A stretch of 64,000 nt of DNA from a virus (IMGVR_UViG_3300024308_000188:150527-214526), one strand, 5' to 3'; positions 43,072 through 52,745 are shown, numbered from the stretch's first letter. Notes: generated by a model from the letters alone, not told the origin. Program-made: numbers and translations.

Positions 43072-43734
43072 TTAATTCGTTGAATATGTTTTAATGCACA
43101 CCGCATGTATAGCAGCACCTGTTCCTGAGATATAAGTTCCCAAAGAAGTCAGATTTAAAATATAGTTACGAAGCTCTACATTAGTTGAAGGTAAACCCGC
43201 TACTGAAAATTCACTTAAATATCCAGAAGCTCCAGGAGTATCTGTCCTACTTCTCCATCTGTACGTTATATTATCTACTTGGATATTGAACAAGGTTGTT
43301 CCGTTTAAGTAAGGTTCTGGTTGGTAGTTTTCGTATTTTACTGCTTGGTGCGTAGTTTGAACATACGAGCAGTAAATGCTTTCTGTATAATCATCATACT
43401 CAACTCTTTCAAATAAAGTGTAGTAAATGGGATTGTTATTTATATTCCTATTCGGCCCTATAAAGTATTTAGATTGTAACAAGGCAAAAGTCTGCGCTTG
43501 ATCCGCAACTACTACACCATTTAATCTAACAGATCCATATTGAGTTCCGTCTGGATTGTATGCCCATTCGTAACCACCAACAAAACCAAATCTTACATTC
43601 GGTGTTCCTGACTGCGGGTACGACATAAAATAACGTAACTCACCGTTATTTACTAAGTTATTAAAAGAAGGCTTGAATAAAATAACTGGTGTAGACTCTA
43701 CGCGATTTGTATTATGTAAATAAGTATTTCCCAT
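43072..43734 (-). CDS. Unknown late protein, 220 aa
   Basis: Shares the N-terminal half with the 42733-43062 product (both begin with a NxYxH segment and hold the RLNGVxVA phrase). The extra C-terminal half (DNITYRWRSRTDTPGASGYL, NYILNLTSLGTYISGTGAAI) is beta-rich. Context suggests a fibre or decoration protein. Confidence 0.6.
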   Translation of the reverse strand: MGNTYLHNTNRVESTPVILFKPSFNNLVNNGELRYFMSYPQSGTPNVRFGFVGGYEWAYNPDGTQYGSVRLNGVVVADQAQTFALLQSKYFIGPNRNINNNPIYYTLFERVEYDDYTESIYCSYVQTTHQAVKYENYQPEPYLNGTTLFNIQVDNITYRWRSRTDTPGASGYLSEFSVAGLPSTNVELRNYILNLTSLGTYISGTGAAIHAVCIKTYSTN

Positions 43735-43738
43735 AATC

Positions 43739-44266
43739 CTAACCTAACAAGTTTTGAATTGTAAACTTGAAGTCGTTTATTTTGTAACGCTGTCCAGTTA
43801 CTATTGGGCCATTGTGTTCAAATTCAGCACCTGAACCTACGTTACCTACTGAACACAACATTAACATTCTGCAAATATTTCCTGCTGTGTAAGCAGCTGC
43901 ACCACCATGCAGAGAAATCATTGCAAGTGTTGGCGATCCATTAGCTAATCCAGTCATTTCTTCTGTGCGTTGTGTGAACATCCAAATGCGTTCATGTACA
44001 CTTCCACCTATTTTCTTTTGAGTAAAAGTAGGTAAAAACAGTTGACCAAGTTCAGTACGTGTTGAAATTAAATTTGTTCTGGCTAAACTGTGACTAATCA
44101 AACCTGTCGCAGCTGCTGTAACAGTAGCACTGTTTATATAATCTTCTTCAGGTTGAGTTAGTGGGCCACCAGTAAACAAACTAACTGAAACAGCCGTAGT
44201 ATTTGCAAGATCGTTTCTGTGCAAAGCGTATGTACTTGCTAATAAAGCACCAGTATTCATTTTCAT
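43739..44266 (-). CDS. Virion-type family member (short form), 175 aa
   Basis: N-terminus MKMNTGALLASTYALHRNDL, then SLFTGGPLTQPEEDYINSA; C-terminus CSVGNVGSGAEFEHNGPIV and YKINDFKFTI. These align with the 40719, 44282 and 47381 products. Confidence 0.65.
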   Translation of the reverse strand: MKMNTGALLASTYALHRNDLANTTAVSVSLFTGGPLTQPEEDYINSATVTAAATGLISHSLARTNLISTRTELGQLFLPTFTQKKIGGSVHERIWMFTQRTEEMTGLANGSPTLAMISLHGGAAAYTAGNICRMLMLCSVGNVGSGAEFEHNGPIVTGQRYKINDFKFTIQNLLG

Positions 44267-44281
44267 TGTGTGACGCCTCTA

Positions 44282-44848
44282 TTACCAGCCCATTTCAAGA
44301 CTTGGGAAATTAAATTGGAAATTAATGTCAGTAGCTTTAACCTTACTTTGCATAGTAATGGATGTTGATTCAATTTTTACATCAGCACTGCTTGCATTAT
44401 TTCCTACTGAACCGTTGAAAATAATTCGACTCGCATTTGCCGCCGCTGAAGTCCAACCTGTCCAACTTGAACCTACAATTGCGAGAGTGAAAGATCCAGC
44501 TGTACCTGCTGACAGTACAGTCATTAAGCTATCGATTTTGGATAAAGCAAATTTCTTGCGTAGACCAGTAGTTCCGCTATTGTCAGATCTTTGTGAAAAA
44601 GCCGGAACATATAATCGAGCTAATTCAACTCTTCCATTTGGCCCCATTAAAGTAGCTGGCCAATTTCCTGCAATAATTCCATTTGCGTCTGTGAATGTGT
44701 CCCTAATGACATTCATTTCAGTCTGAGAAAGTTCTGATCCACTCCACAAACTAAATACTATGCCTGTTCCCAAAGTTAAATTGGAATTTGCGTAGCGTTC
44801 TCCAAATAAAAGTAGCATTTGATCTGCAAAAGATTTATTAATTTTCAT
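44282..44848 (-). CDS. Virion-type family member (short form), 188 aa
   Basis: N-terminus MKINKSFADQMLLLFGERYA, SLWSGSELSQTEMNVIRD, ELARLYVPAFSQRSD (compare ELGQLFLPTFTQKK in the 43739 gene), C-terminus FNGSVGNNASSADVKIEST. Clearly a close paralogue of the 43739 product. ATGA overlap with the preceding gene. Confidence 0.65.
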   Translation of the reverse strand: MKINKSFADQMLLLFGERYANSNLTLGTGIVFSLWSGSELSQTEMNVIRDTFTDANGIIAGNWPATLMGPNGRVELARLYVPAFSQRSDNSGTTGLRKKFALSKIDSLMTVLSAGTAGSFTLAIVGSSWTGWTSAAANASRIIFNGSVGNNASSADVKIESTSITMQSKVKATDINFQFNFPSLEMGW

Positions 44849-45993
44849 GCGTCCACTTCCAAAAGTTTTTGACCATCAACAAAGAAGTTGCTTGGTATGA
44901 AATACTGACTTTGATTATTTATCTTAAGTTCAGCCGCTGATTCTGGAGTACCTACATTACACATGAGGACGGGAACTGTTTTTCCTTGCACACCAAGTAG
45001 TAGGTTACTTTCTACGTTTGGAATAACAACGGCTTTTGTCCACTCCGGTCTGGCTGTGTTTGCGTATGTCGCATTTGCACTCGGATCTTTTAATCCGGCA
45101 GTAAACTGTCTTATATAGAATGAGGACTGTCCTGAAGTTGTGGAGGTAGCATGTGAAATACACGCAACACCTTTTATCATTCGCTTTGTAAAATTAAAGC
45201 GATAAGTAGTGTTCACGTTTATTGAAGTACCTGCCGCTATTCCTATACTCACTAAAGCATTATTTTCATCTACAATATAAAGTGCGCCAATTTGCTGGTT
45301 ATTAAATGCACCAGTATCAGAGCGAATTATATGTAGTAAAAGAAAATCAGCTTCAACAGTTTCCTCAAATAAAAAACAACTAAAATCCCTTCTGCGTAAA
45401 GTACCGTCACCACCAGCTCTACGTCCAAAATCTACAGCAAAGTAAAGTGGGCCACCTAAAGTTTTGGCTGCTATACTATTTAAGTGCCAAGCACCGCCGT
45501 CAGATGCACCACCCAAAGCATAATACTGATCTTCCGTTGTCAGTGCTGGAACAGCTTGAGAAGGTGCGGCATTTGAGCTGCCTCCATTTCTATTTACATA
45601 AGTTCTTGCTGTAAATAAAACACAATTCCCTATGTTTTGGTTTGCGGCTGCTTGCCAATCATAGACCTGATCAGTTATGTTTACTGGCTTAAACCAACAA
45701 CCATCCCGTTCTTTGTACGTAGCATAATTTCCGTTTGAAAGTTGTAAACTTACTTTTCCACTTGCACGGACAACATTCAACTGAGCTGTGGTCATGCCAT
45801 CTGCTGCTAGTGCAACTGAACTTACCCAATTGTTATCTCTTGATTCAATTCCTGTGTTAAGATCTTCTATATTTTCTGCCGTAGACTCTCTGAATAAAAA
45901 TACTTGACAGTTATAACTTATATTTCCAGACGGAGTTATGTAATCAAAATCTAAAGATCTTAGTGCTGTGTCCATCAAACCAGTAGAGCGCAT
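44845..45993 (-). CDS. Virion-type family member (long form), 382 aa
   Basis: Start at ATG 45993, which has AGGAG before it and lies just after the stop of the previous gene; a longer form would overlap by 109 bases. Contains SCFLFEETVEADFLLLHIIR, EWTKAVVIPNVESNLLLG and the C-terminal CNVGTPESAAELKINNQS. It is closest to the 38144-39274 product, with which it shares the order of all three motifs. Confidence 0.65.
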   Translation of the reverse strand: MRSTGLMDTALRSLDFDYITPSGNISYNCQVFLFRESTAENIEDLNTGIESRDNNWVSSVALAADGMTTAQLNVVRASGKVSLQLSNGNYATYKERDGCWFKPVNITDQVYDWQAAANQNIGNCVLFTARTYVNRNGGSSNAAPSQAVPALTTEDQYYALGGASDGGAWHLNSIAAKTLGGPLYFAVDFGRRAGGDGTLRRRDFSCFLFEETVEADFLLLHIIRSDTGAFNNQQIGALYIVDENNALVSIGIAAGTSINVNTTYRFNFTKRMIKGVACISHATSTTSGQSSFYIRQFTAGLKDPSANATYANTARPEWTKAVVIPNVESNLLLGVQGKTVPVLMCNVGTPESAAELKINNQSQYFIPSNFFVDGQKLLEVDA

Positions 45994-46001
45994 AGCAACT
46001 C

Positions 46002-46994
46002 CTAGATAATCTGCCCAACTACTAAATAGTAGTTGTATTTGTTGTATTCGTCTGTTGTAGGTGCGTTCATTTTCATGTAAACGCTTTGGCTTGGCAGACC
46101 TGCACTGCACATTATAAGATGTTCAGTATTTTGATTACGGTTTCCATAAGTGTCGTTTTGTTTTGATAACAAGTTTGTGTAGGTAGCCGCACTAATATGC
46201 TCTGGAACAATAATGGCGTATTGTGGAACAGCTACGTTCTTACGAATGTCACCAGCATTGAATCCAAACTTACCAAAATAAGCGAAAGCTAAATCGATAT
46301 TCGCTGCTGTCCCAGTTGTACTTACTTTACGAATTCTGAAACGAGTAGCTGTTACCTCAGCAAATTTAACTATCCAATAACCAATTTGATTTATTGGACT
46401 TGTATCAATCAATGTCCAAGCAGATCCATTCCAGTATTCAATGTGAAATTGATACATCACTTGCGCGGCTGTTGTACTTTGCTTGATACCAAAACAGTTT
46501 ACTGCTCTTGGTGTATCATATTCGAATTCGATAGTTTCATCATTTTCTGTTGTACGAGCAATGAAAGTATCTAATCCGTCAAAGCCATAATCACCTTGCA
46601 TCTTATACATGACAGACATAAAAGTGTTGTGATCTCTGTAGTCATTTTTGCAGGTGATTTTTCTTGGATAGTAAATCAAATGATCATCAAAAGCTGTTGG
46701 ATTACTTGCTCCGTCTTTAACTGACACAACTTCACCGCGATATACAGCAACCAAATCGCCAGACTTTATTAATGATCCTGCGTTCACAAAATTTACATTG
46801 CGGTTATCTGTGAAATAGCTTGTGATAACACAAGCGTTCTTACAGTTTTCAATTAAACCTGCTGCTGTTTGCGGAAAACCTAATGAATTAAAATCCGCTG
46901 GCATTGTACCATCAAAGAAATACGCAAGATTTCTTGTTGGCATAATGTTCTTAAATGACTCAACTAAAGTTGGATTCATTCCAAAAGTTTTCAT
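46002..46994 (-). CDS. Virion-type family member with discoidin-like domain, 330 aa
   Basis: N-terminus with YFFDGTMPADFNSLGF, middle IEFEYDTPRAVNCFGIKQ, FHIEYWNGSAWTLIDTSP and ATRFRIRKVSTTG (F5/8 type C-like), then PQYAIIVPEHISAATYTNLL and CSAGLPSQSVYMKMN. Same plan as the 41255 product. Confidence 0.65.
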   Translation of the reverse strand: MKTFGMNPTLVESFKNIMPTRNLAYFFDGTMPADFNSLGFPQTAAGLIENCKNACVITSYFTDNRNVNFVNAGSLIKSGDLVAVYRGEVVSVKDGASNPTAFDDHLIYYPRKITCKNDYRDHNTFMSVMYKMQGDYGFDGLDTFIARTTENDETIEFEYDTPRAVNCFGIKQSTTAAQVMYQFHIEYWNGSAWTLIDTSPINQIGYWIVKFAEVTATRFRIRKVSTTGTAANIDLAFAYFGKFGFNAGDIRKNVAVPQYAIIVPEHISAATYTNLLSKQNDTYGNRNQNTEHLIMCSAGLPSQSVYMKMNAPTTDEYNKYNYYLVVGQII

Positions 46995-46995
46995 T

Positions 46996-47388
46996 TCATA
47001 CCCCTATCTGAAGTGTAAAGAAAGCAGCATTCATTACATTTAAAGTTGGCAATGTAGTTGCTTCAAAATTTATGATGGCTGTGTACGTTTGAAATACAAC
47101 ATTCGAGTTAAGCTGCGTAGCCACAAAAGGCATATCAATGAACTGAGGTTGTACAAAAATAGAAATACTTGGCAATCCAGCAGAGTAAATTAATCCAACA
47201 TTTATAACAGGATGAATTAAATTTACTATTTCTGGAGTCGGCACATAATCAACTTGAGGGTTGTTACCTTGAATTACATTAGTGCCGTTTAAAGATAGAT
47301 CCCAAGTGATTTGTTTTGGAAAAAACACAAATTTATTCTGATCGAAATTCTTGTCGAAGTAATTGACGTCTTTGATTAAATTATTCAT
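46996..47388 (-). CDS. Unknown late protein, 130 aa
   Basis: Contains VPTPEIVNLIHPVINVG and LIYSAGLPSISIFVQPQF, which may be a trimmed version of the family C-terminus. Overlaps the preceding gene by 8 bases. Function unknown. Confidence 0.55.
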   Translation of the reverse strand: MNNLIKDVNYFDKNFDQNKFVFFPKQITWDLSLNGTNVIQGNNPQVDYVPTPEIVNLIHPVINVGLIYSAGLPSISIFVQPQFIDMPFVATQLNSNVVFQTYTAIINFEATTLPTLNVMNAAFFTLQIGV

Positions 47389-47887
47389 GACCTACCTGCC
47401 TTATTTTGCAGTTTGTCATTTCATAAATTTCACCAACTGTCATGTTGCGATTTCCAACACGCAAATCACCGTCACCTGAAAAATCTGTTATGCTGCCACG
47501 TATTAAAAAGTTTGACGCACCATTAGCATTGTAAGCTACGTTTGTTGTTCTTGGATAAATCAAAAACCAATCAGGTTGACCTGAAACCATAACAGTTGGA
47601 GCTACTTTACTCCAATCAAAATCTAATAAGCTAGGAAAGTTTGCTTTCATTGCTGGATTTTGCGTTGTTATTAATTCTGCTTGTGCTAACACAGCACCGC
47701 CACGCGAACCTATCTGAGTTATCAAGGTTGCTATATTGGTAAAGATTCCGTTTGTTGCATTGAACAGTGTATCTAACTCTGTCGTCGTGTGTGTATTACC
47801 GCGAACAAAAATCATGTGATACCGTAAAGCAGTAGTACCTAAGTTTCTTTGGTACAATAAACTAGCAGCGGCTTTATTCATTTTCAT
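47381..47887 (-). CDS. Virion-type family member (short form), 168 aa
   Basis: N-terminus MKMNKAAASLLYQRNLGTTA, then FVRGNTHTTTELDTLFNAT; C-terminus RGSITDFSGDGDLRVGN. It follows the plan of the 43739 and 44282 products. ATGA overlap with the upstream gene. Confidence 0.6.
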   Translation of the reverse strand: MKMNKAAASLLYQRNLGTTALRYHMIFVRGNTHTTTELDTLFNATNGIFTNIATLITQIGSRGGAVLAQAELITTQNPAMKANFPSLLDFDWSKVAPTVMVSGQPDWFLIYPRTTNVAYNANGASNFLIRGSITDFSGDGDLRVGNRNMTVGEIYEMTNCKIRQVGHE

Positions 47888-48804
47888 GTTAATGTGGCCC
47901 TTGCTTCCATACGACCTGCAATCAAATTCATTTCAATGAAACGATTTGTTTGAAGTGTATTCAATTTGATTTCACTTAAATCGTAAGAAAATATTCTTAC
48001 GCTACTTGGTTCCCAAGTTGCAGGTGAAGTGTGTCCAGCTATAGGCATAGGGCAAACAATTAAAGATTCAACTGTTTCCTCCAATATATAATCGGAATCT
48101 GTCTCAAATGTTAGATAACTAAATTGCCAACCTATTTTGCTTCCTGAATTTATAGTACCTATTTTAATTGCAGTACATTCAGGAATATCAAAGACTTTAT
48201 TTACTATGTTCGTGTTGGCATCTGTTAAAGTAATGGTATCAGCAGAAAACCATTGATCGCCAACTTTGTATTGAACTGAAAGACCTAAAGGTCTTGAGTT
48301 TGCCGCACTTCCTGCAAAGTGAGCGTAAGCAATGTTCTTTATAGTTGTTGGGTTCTGAAATTCGTAGATAACAAAAGCAGTGATCGGAATACTAACTCGC
48401 TGTAATCGAGAAGTTCCGGCCAGAAGTGTTGGGGTATAAAACGGGGTAAGTGTAGCATTCCATTGCGAATCAGTTACACCTTCAAAATAAATACGAGTTG
48501 GTATTGCGCGTCTTAAGTTTGAACCTGAAATATCCAGCGTACCTCTGTGGTGAAATAATCTTCCGCTATCTGCAAAAATTAAATCAGCGTAAGGATTTAC
48601 CGCTGGATATATATTACGCAAGCTAATTAATCTACTTGCAATACAATTTTGTGACATGAATTCAAAAGAAGAAAGCGAGACAGGATCTTCTAGCAGCAAG
48701 TCCGTCTGCGCTGTATTTAGGTAGCCAAATAGCCAATCAGTATTTCCATTTGTGTTACCCGTCAAATTTGTAAGTGCTGACTTTTCCCACTGTATAAGAT
48801 CCAT
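47884..48804 (-). CDS. Virion-type protein with jelly-roll-like domain, 306 aa
   Basis: Start at ATG 48804 (GAGG before it, after the previous stop at 48812). VIYEFQNPTTIKNIAYAHF, SVQYKVGDQWFSADTITL and DYILEETVESLIVCPMP connect it to the long family members (EETVEADFLLLH). The C-terminus differs and lacks the SGAD motif. Probable particle component. Confidence 0.6.
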   Translation of the reverse strand: MDLIQWEKSALTNLTGNTNGNTDWLFGYLNTAQTDLLLEDPVSLSSFEFMSQNCIASRLISLRNIYPAVNPYADLIFADSGRLFHHRGTLDISGSNLRRAIPTRIYFEGVTDSQWNATLTPFYTPTLLAGTSRLQRVSIPITAFVIYEFQNPTTIKNIAYAHFAGSAANSRPLGLSVQYKVGDQWFSADTITLTDANTNIVNKVFDIPECTAIKIGTINSGSKIGWQFSYLTFETDSDYILEETVESLIVCPMPIAGHTSPATWEPSSVRIFSYDLSEIKLNTLQTNRFIEMNLIAGRMEARATLT

Positions 48805-48811
48805 ACTAACC

Positions 48812-49360
48812 TCAGACGAATAAAAGTCCTGCCATTGTAATAGCAATTGTTGACAGTGTTGTATCACGAGTGGCCGGAGCTACAATCGTTAATTCATCAC
48901 CTACACCAAAGATAATAGAGTTTGCACCAGCTAAACTCGCATAAACACCAACAGTTGCACCAGCTGCAAAAGTTAAGGTTCCTATTTGAGTTGTTACGCC
49001 ACTACGAACAGCATTAATAGTAAATACTGTTTGTGCTGTTGCAGCTACGTTTGCTCTTGCAGAACATCCAGCCAATCCAGCCTTTAGATAAAAAGTTCTT
49101 GCTGCTAAATGTCTGACCACAACATCACTGCTACGTGGACGATCAAAAATGCTCGAACTAATATCATAGCTGTTAAAGGCTACGTTTGTTACCAGAATCC
49201 AAGTTGACAAAAATGCGGAGTACACATAATTGCCTGCACCTGTTCCAGTTTTCTTAAAGCGTTTGCCGTCAGTTGGTGACGCTGGAAAACTTGCACCTTC
49301 TTCAACAGGTGAAATTTCCAGCGTACTTCCATCAAGCAAAGAAGCGCCATCTAATAACAT
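48812..49360 (-). CDS. Unknown late protein with beta-sandwich C-terminus, 182 aa
   Basis: The C-terminal 100 residues (AATAQTVFTINAVRSGVTTQ, IGTLTFAAGATVGVY, GDELTIVAPATRD) look like a small receptor-binding-type beta sandwich seen in many tail fibres. The N-terminus (LLDGSTLEISPVEEG, SPTDGKRFKKTG) may be an attachment segment. Fibre-related by pattern. Confidence 0.6.
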   Translation of the reverse strand: MLLDGASLLDGSTLEISPVEEGASFPASPTDGKRFKKTGTGAGNYVYSAFLSTWILVTNVAFNSYDISSSIFDRPRSSDVVVRHLAARTFYLKAGLAGCSARANVAATAQTVFTINAVRSGVTTQIGTLTFAAGATVGVYASLAGANSIIFGVGDELTIVAPATRDTTLSTIAITMAGLLFV

Positions 49361-49370
49361 TTAATTTCTC

Positions 49371-49601
49371 CTACAATGCGCGAACATTGCCAGTCATCGG
49401 AACAGAGAAATGAATCTTGGTAATATTACCAGATTGTTGCTCTATAGATTTTGGCTGAATTTTTTGCAGAATGCCTTGGTGATTTACAAACACTTCCAAC
49501 AATGGAACACGACCTAAATTGTGCTCAACCAACCACATTGTACTTGGAGTTTGTTGCGTGTGAGTATAGCCACCTTGACCTACCAAACGAACTGATGCCA
49601 T
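49371..49601 (-). CDS. Small protein with HNLG beta module, 76 aa
   Basis: Nearly the whole chain is one module: YTHTQQTPSTMWLVEHNLG, then VPLLEVFVNHQGI. The same module recurs in the 49612, 50296 and 54520 products. Probably a fibre accessory piece. Confidence 0.6.
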   Translation of the reverse strand: MASVRLVGQGGYTHTQQTPSTMWLVEHNLGRVPLLEVFVNHQGILQKIQPKSIEQQSGNITKIHFSVPMTGNVRAL

Positions 49602-49611
49602 AACTTACTCC

Positions 49612-50220
49612 TTATAAACAGTAAACTGTTCCAGTTGAAGAAGTTGTAAACGTCAGCACACTTTGATTCACTGAAGGACTGGATAATTCGTAATTCAAAA
49701 TTTCCATTCCGTAAGCGTTCAGAACGCGAATTGCTGGATCATAACCTAAGTTGTGATTTACCGTAACAGTTGTTTGACTGGTGAACGGTTGCTCATAACG
49801 AATATCTGGTTTAGCTAAACCATCAATGTTACCAACCATAATTGTTGCAACACCAGAAACTGCTACGTTAAATGTAATCTGAACTGTGTCAGCATCTAAT
49901 GTAATAATTTCTTGCGCTGTAGCAACTTCACCATCCGGCCAAGGCTGCACAATTAAACGTGTACTGTTCATATTGTGTTGCACTGTCCAAACTGTCGATG
50001 GAGTTTGTTGTTCGTGCGTATAAGTATTTTTCTCTTGCAGAAGTTGCACCCAACCTAAAGAAGTTGTTTGACCATCAACAATAGTTACACCCATAAGCAG
50101 ACGACCTTGGACACGCACTATTCGACCTTCACCTGCAAATTCGACACCATCGTCGTCAGCACTAAAGGCCAAATTTTTTACGGCGTTTCCCATGAAGTTT
50201 GTTCTACCTAAGACTTTCAT
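49612..50220 (-). CDS. Fibre-type protein with two HNLG modules, 202 aa
   Basis: Start at ATG 50220, which has GAGGAAA upstream; the ATG at 50232 overlaps that site. N-terminus FMGNAVKNLAF and GEGRIVRVQGRLLMGV resembles the start of the 50296 protein. Two modules follow: YTHEQQTPSTVWTVQHNMN and TTVTVNHNLGYDPAIRV. The repeat suggests a modular fibre or its adaptor. Confidence 0.65.
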   Translation of the reverse strand: MKVLGRTNFMGNAVKNLAFSADDDGVEFAGEGRIVRVQGRLLMGVTIVDGQTTSLGWVQLLQEKNTYTHEQQTPSTVWTVQHNMNSTRLIVQPWPDGEVATAQEIITLDADTVQITFNVAVSGVATIMVGNIDGLAKPDIRYEQPFTSQTTVTVNHNLGYDPAIRVLNAYGMEILNYELSSPSVNQSVLTFTTSSTGTVYCL

Positions 50221-50249
50221 AGGTTTCCTCATTAAAGAAAATGATAAAA

Positions 50250-50278
50250 AATTGGGGCAGTCAAATGCCGCCCCAATT
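50250..50278 (-). terminator. Strong rho-independent terminator
   Basis: On the minus strand AATTGGGGC pairs with GCCCCAATT (9 bp) across an 11-base loop, followed by TTTTTATC. It lies 18 bases after the end of the 564-residue fibre gene. Confidence 0.9.
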
Positions 50279-50295
50279 GTTATTAGCCGTAAAAA

Positions 50296-51990
50296 TTAAA
50301 CTAAAGGTGCAGCACCGACAGCGATAACACGGATTTTACTTGCAGGAATTACGTCAACAGTAAAGCTGTTTGCATCAACGAAAGTAATTTCGTCAACACC
50401 AACTACGTTGTCGAATTCATCTACAACAGTTACACCAACATATTTCTGGCCCATACCGTGTGTTACAGTGTGGGTAGAAGCAGCTGTTGCAGTACCATCA
50501 TAAACGAAGTAACCAGCAGAAATGCGCGTGTTCACATCGTTGATTGCGCCACTTAATTCTGTATCTAAGTTATCCAGATCCAGTTTACGAGCAGGGTTTG
50601 CATCAACAGTCGGAGCTTGAACTGTAACAGCACCAGTGAAATCCGCACCATCTAAACGTGCATACAGACCATCTAAGAAAGTTTCGTCAACACTTACACC
50701 AGAACCATCAACAGTGATACCATCACCAGCAGTAACAGAAATCGCAACACCGTTACCACCAGCTAAACCGTTACCAACAACTGCACCTAACATTGCAGCA
50801 GTAACGCCTTGCGAAGCGATTTGTACGCCACCATCGACACCGAAACTTAAACCACCAGCAGACTGTAATAAAACAGCTAAAGCAGCAGAAGTATCAGTAG
50901 AAGCAGTTGAACCATCAACAGTTAAGAATAAACCGCTGTTAGCGCGAACATCAATACCAACTTCATCAGTAGGTAACTGAGAAATACCAGCACCCATGTT
51001 TACGTTGAAAGTATTTCCGCTACGAACTAAACCGATACCCGCAACGATTGAATCGACACCTTCAAAACGTGCCCAAGCGCCGTTGTAACGATAGAATGAA
51101 CCATCATCTAAGTTGGTAGCAAAAGTACCAGCGGCATTTGCACCAGCTGTAGAAATATCGTAGGCAACTACGAAAGATCCATCCATATATTCAACGATGT
51201 CGTTGTCACCAACACCAGCGATAGTTCCGAAACCTGCATTCAGATTCGCGACATCAGTAACGATATAGCGAGCACCTTCAACAGTCTGTGGAACTAATGT
51301 GTTATCAACTTGAATTGCTAACACATCATCTTGCCAGTTCAGATTTGCAATGGCAGTTTCTAAATCGATTTTACGAGCGACATCAGTTGCATTCAACGGC
51401 GCACCAACACCACTAATGCGATTGTCGTTCATTGCTAACTGACCAGTCATGCTGTCGCCAGCACGATTTACTGGAGTGTAGCCTAAATCAGCTTGTTTTC
51501 CATCCAATTGAGTTTGGATTGGGCCAGTAACTCCACCGACATAACCTAATTCAGTAGTCGTTACAGAAGAAACTCCAACTTTACCAAAAGCATCTGCAAC
51601 CAAAACACGATCAGATGTTAAATCGGCGGTAGTGATTGAAGTGGCAGCACCAGTGATAGTGTTTTGTTTGGTAGCTAATTGAGTATCTAAGTGACCTTTA
51701 CTGATTGCAGTTAAATCAGTAGCAGCACTTTGATCATCGCTGTCTAACAGCAAAGCACCTAACATTGCCAGTGAACCGTCACGACGTAAATAATCGTCCA
51801 GTGAACCACCTTCGGCAAATTGTTTTACTTCGCCATCTAAATAAAAGCGAATAACATTGTCAGTTGTGTTTGTCCATACACGACCTTCCCACAAACCTGC
51901 GCCAGCTGGATCAGCTACCAGTTTCTCAGGTGTGAAATTTTTGATTTGGCCTTGGCCCATAAAAGTTAAAGAACCATATTGTTTAGACAT
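50296..51990 (-). CDS. Tail fibre-type protein, 564 aa
   Basis: N-terminal SLTFMGQGQIKNFTPEKLVA and AGLWEGRVWTNTTDN (attachment-like), then repetitive shaft text: DDYLRRDGSLAMLGALLLDS, YTPVNRAGDSMTGQLAMNDN, LDGLYARLDGADFTGAV, and long Gly/Val/Ala/Thr-rich stretches. The GDSMTGQL and ARLDGADFTG phrases are typical of phage fibre or wedge-like proteins. The C-terminus holds an HNLG-type module (THTVTHGMGQKYVGVTVV). It likely makes a trimeric fibre. Strong terminator behind it. Confidence 0.82.
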   Translation of the reverse strand: MSKQYGSLTFMGQGQIKNFTPEKLVADPAGAGLWEGRVWTNTTDNVIRFYLDGEVKQFAEGGSLDDYLRRDGSLAMLGALLLDSDDQSAATDLTAISKGHLDTQLATKQNTITGAATSITTADLTSDRVLVADAFGKVGVSSVTTTELGYVGGVTGPIQTQLDGKQADLGYTPVNRAGDSMTGQLAMNDNRISGVGAPLNATDVARKIDLETAIANLNWQDDVLAIQVDNTLVPQTVEGARYIVTDVANLNAGFGTIAGVGDNDIVEYMDGSFVVAYDISTAGANAAGTFATNLDDGSFYRYNGAWARFEGVDSIVAGIGLVRSGNTFNVNMGAGISQLPTDEVGIDVRANSGLFLTVDGSTASTDTSAALAVLLQSAGGLSFGVDGGVQIASQGVTAAMLGAVVGNGLAGGNGVAISVTAGDGITVDGSGVSVDETFLDGLYARLDGADFTGAVTVQAPTVDANPARKLDLDNLDTELSGAINDVNTRISAGYFVYDGTATAASTHTVTHGMGQKYVGVTVVDEFDNVVGVDEITFVDANSFTVDVIPASKIRVIAVGAAPLV

Positions 51991-52013
51991 GAAAACTTAC
52001 CTCGGTAATGTGA

Positions 52014-52745
52014 TTAAAGAATACAAACAATTTCAAACCCGCACTTCTTTATTTCCTCTAGTGTCAACTCGTAAGTATCGTTGAGCGTTTGATCACTTTC
52101 CAACCGCTCAGCGTTTAAATACGATTTCACACAAAGAAATTTGTCTCTCAAAAGTCCATTGTCCTTATAGAATTTCAATCTTTCTACAACAAATGTTTTA
52201 TCTATATCTCTTGTGAATATGAGATCTAAATAATCAAGTGTGATAAAAGGATCAAAATTTTCTTGAGATTTACAAAAAACCAGATAGTCGATTTCACTTA
52301 AAATAAAACCAACATGGTTTAAAACGCTACACAAAAAGTTTGCGGTTTCTGTGTAGCTTGCTTCTCGGCTAGACTGTATCAAAGAATTGACACGTTCCGC
52401 CACGACCCTTATGTACTTTTGCTTTATGTTCAAGTACACAAGACGCAATTTTGGATCTAACTCAGACCTAGATTTTAAGCTTGCAATTTGATATGTCATT
52501 GCTCTTTGCAGATCATTGATGATATTTACTCTCGCAGCCTCTATGTCTAAATTATTTAGAAATTCGTTTTCCATGCAACGAATTGTTTCACTGAGTAAAT
52601 CTATTTCAGACTCAAGTACAAACAAACTTGTTTCCGAAAATTTATATCTTTGACTGTTTAAAAACATTGTAATCAAATGATGTTTCTTTTGTTCAACATG
52701 GCTATTTGCTAAACTGACAATGGCTTTAAATGCAAGATCTTTCAT
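52014..52745 (-). CDS. Unknown helical protein, 243 aa
   Basis: Almost entirely helical and charged (EIDLLSETIRCMENEFLNNL, VAERVNSLIQSSREASYTET). Starts with ATGA overlap on the membrane coiled-coil gene before it, which hints that the two work together. No family recognised. Confidence 0.65.
   Translation of the reverse strand: MKDLAFKAIVSLANSHVEQKKHHLITMFLNSQRYKFSETSLFVLESEIDLLSETIRCMENEFLNNLDIEAARVNIINDLQRAMTYQIASLKSRSELDPKLRLVYLNIKQKYIRVVAERVNSLIQSSREASYTETANFLCSVLNHVGFILSEIDYLVFCKSQENFDPFITLDYLDLIFTRDIDKTFVVERLKFYKDNGLLRDKFLCVKSYLNAERLESDQTLNDTYELTLEEIKKCGFEIVCIL

Noticed and set aside
44325-44726. Plus-strand open frame of 133 residues within the late operon
   Set aside because: Fully opposite to the well-supported 44282-44848 gene, without ribosome site or recognisable content.
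50636-50980. Plus-strand Pro/Thr-rich open frame
   Set aside because: Shadow of the Gly/Val/Ala-rich fibre gene.
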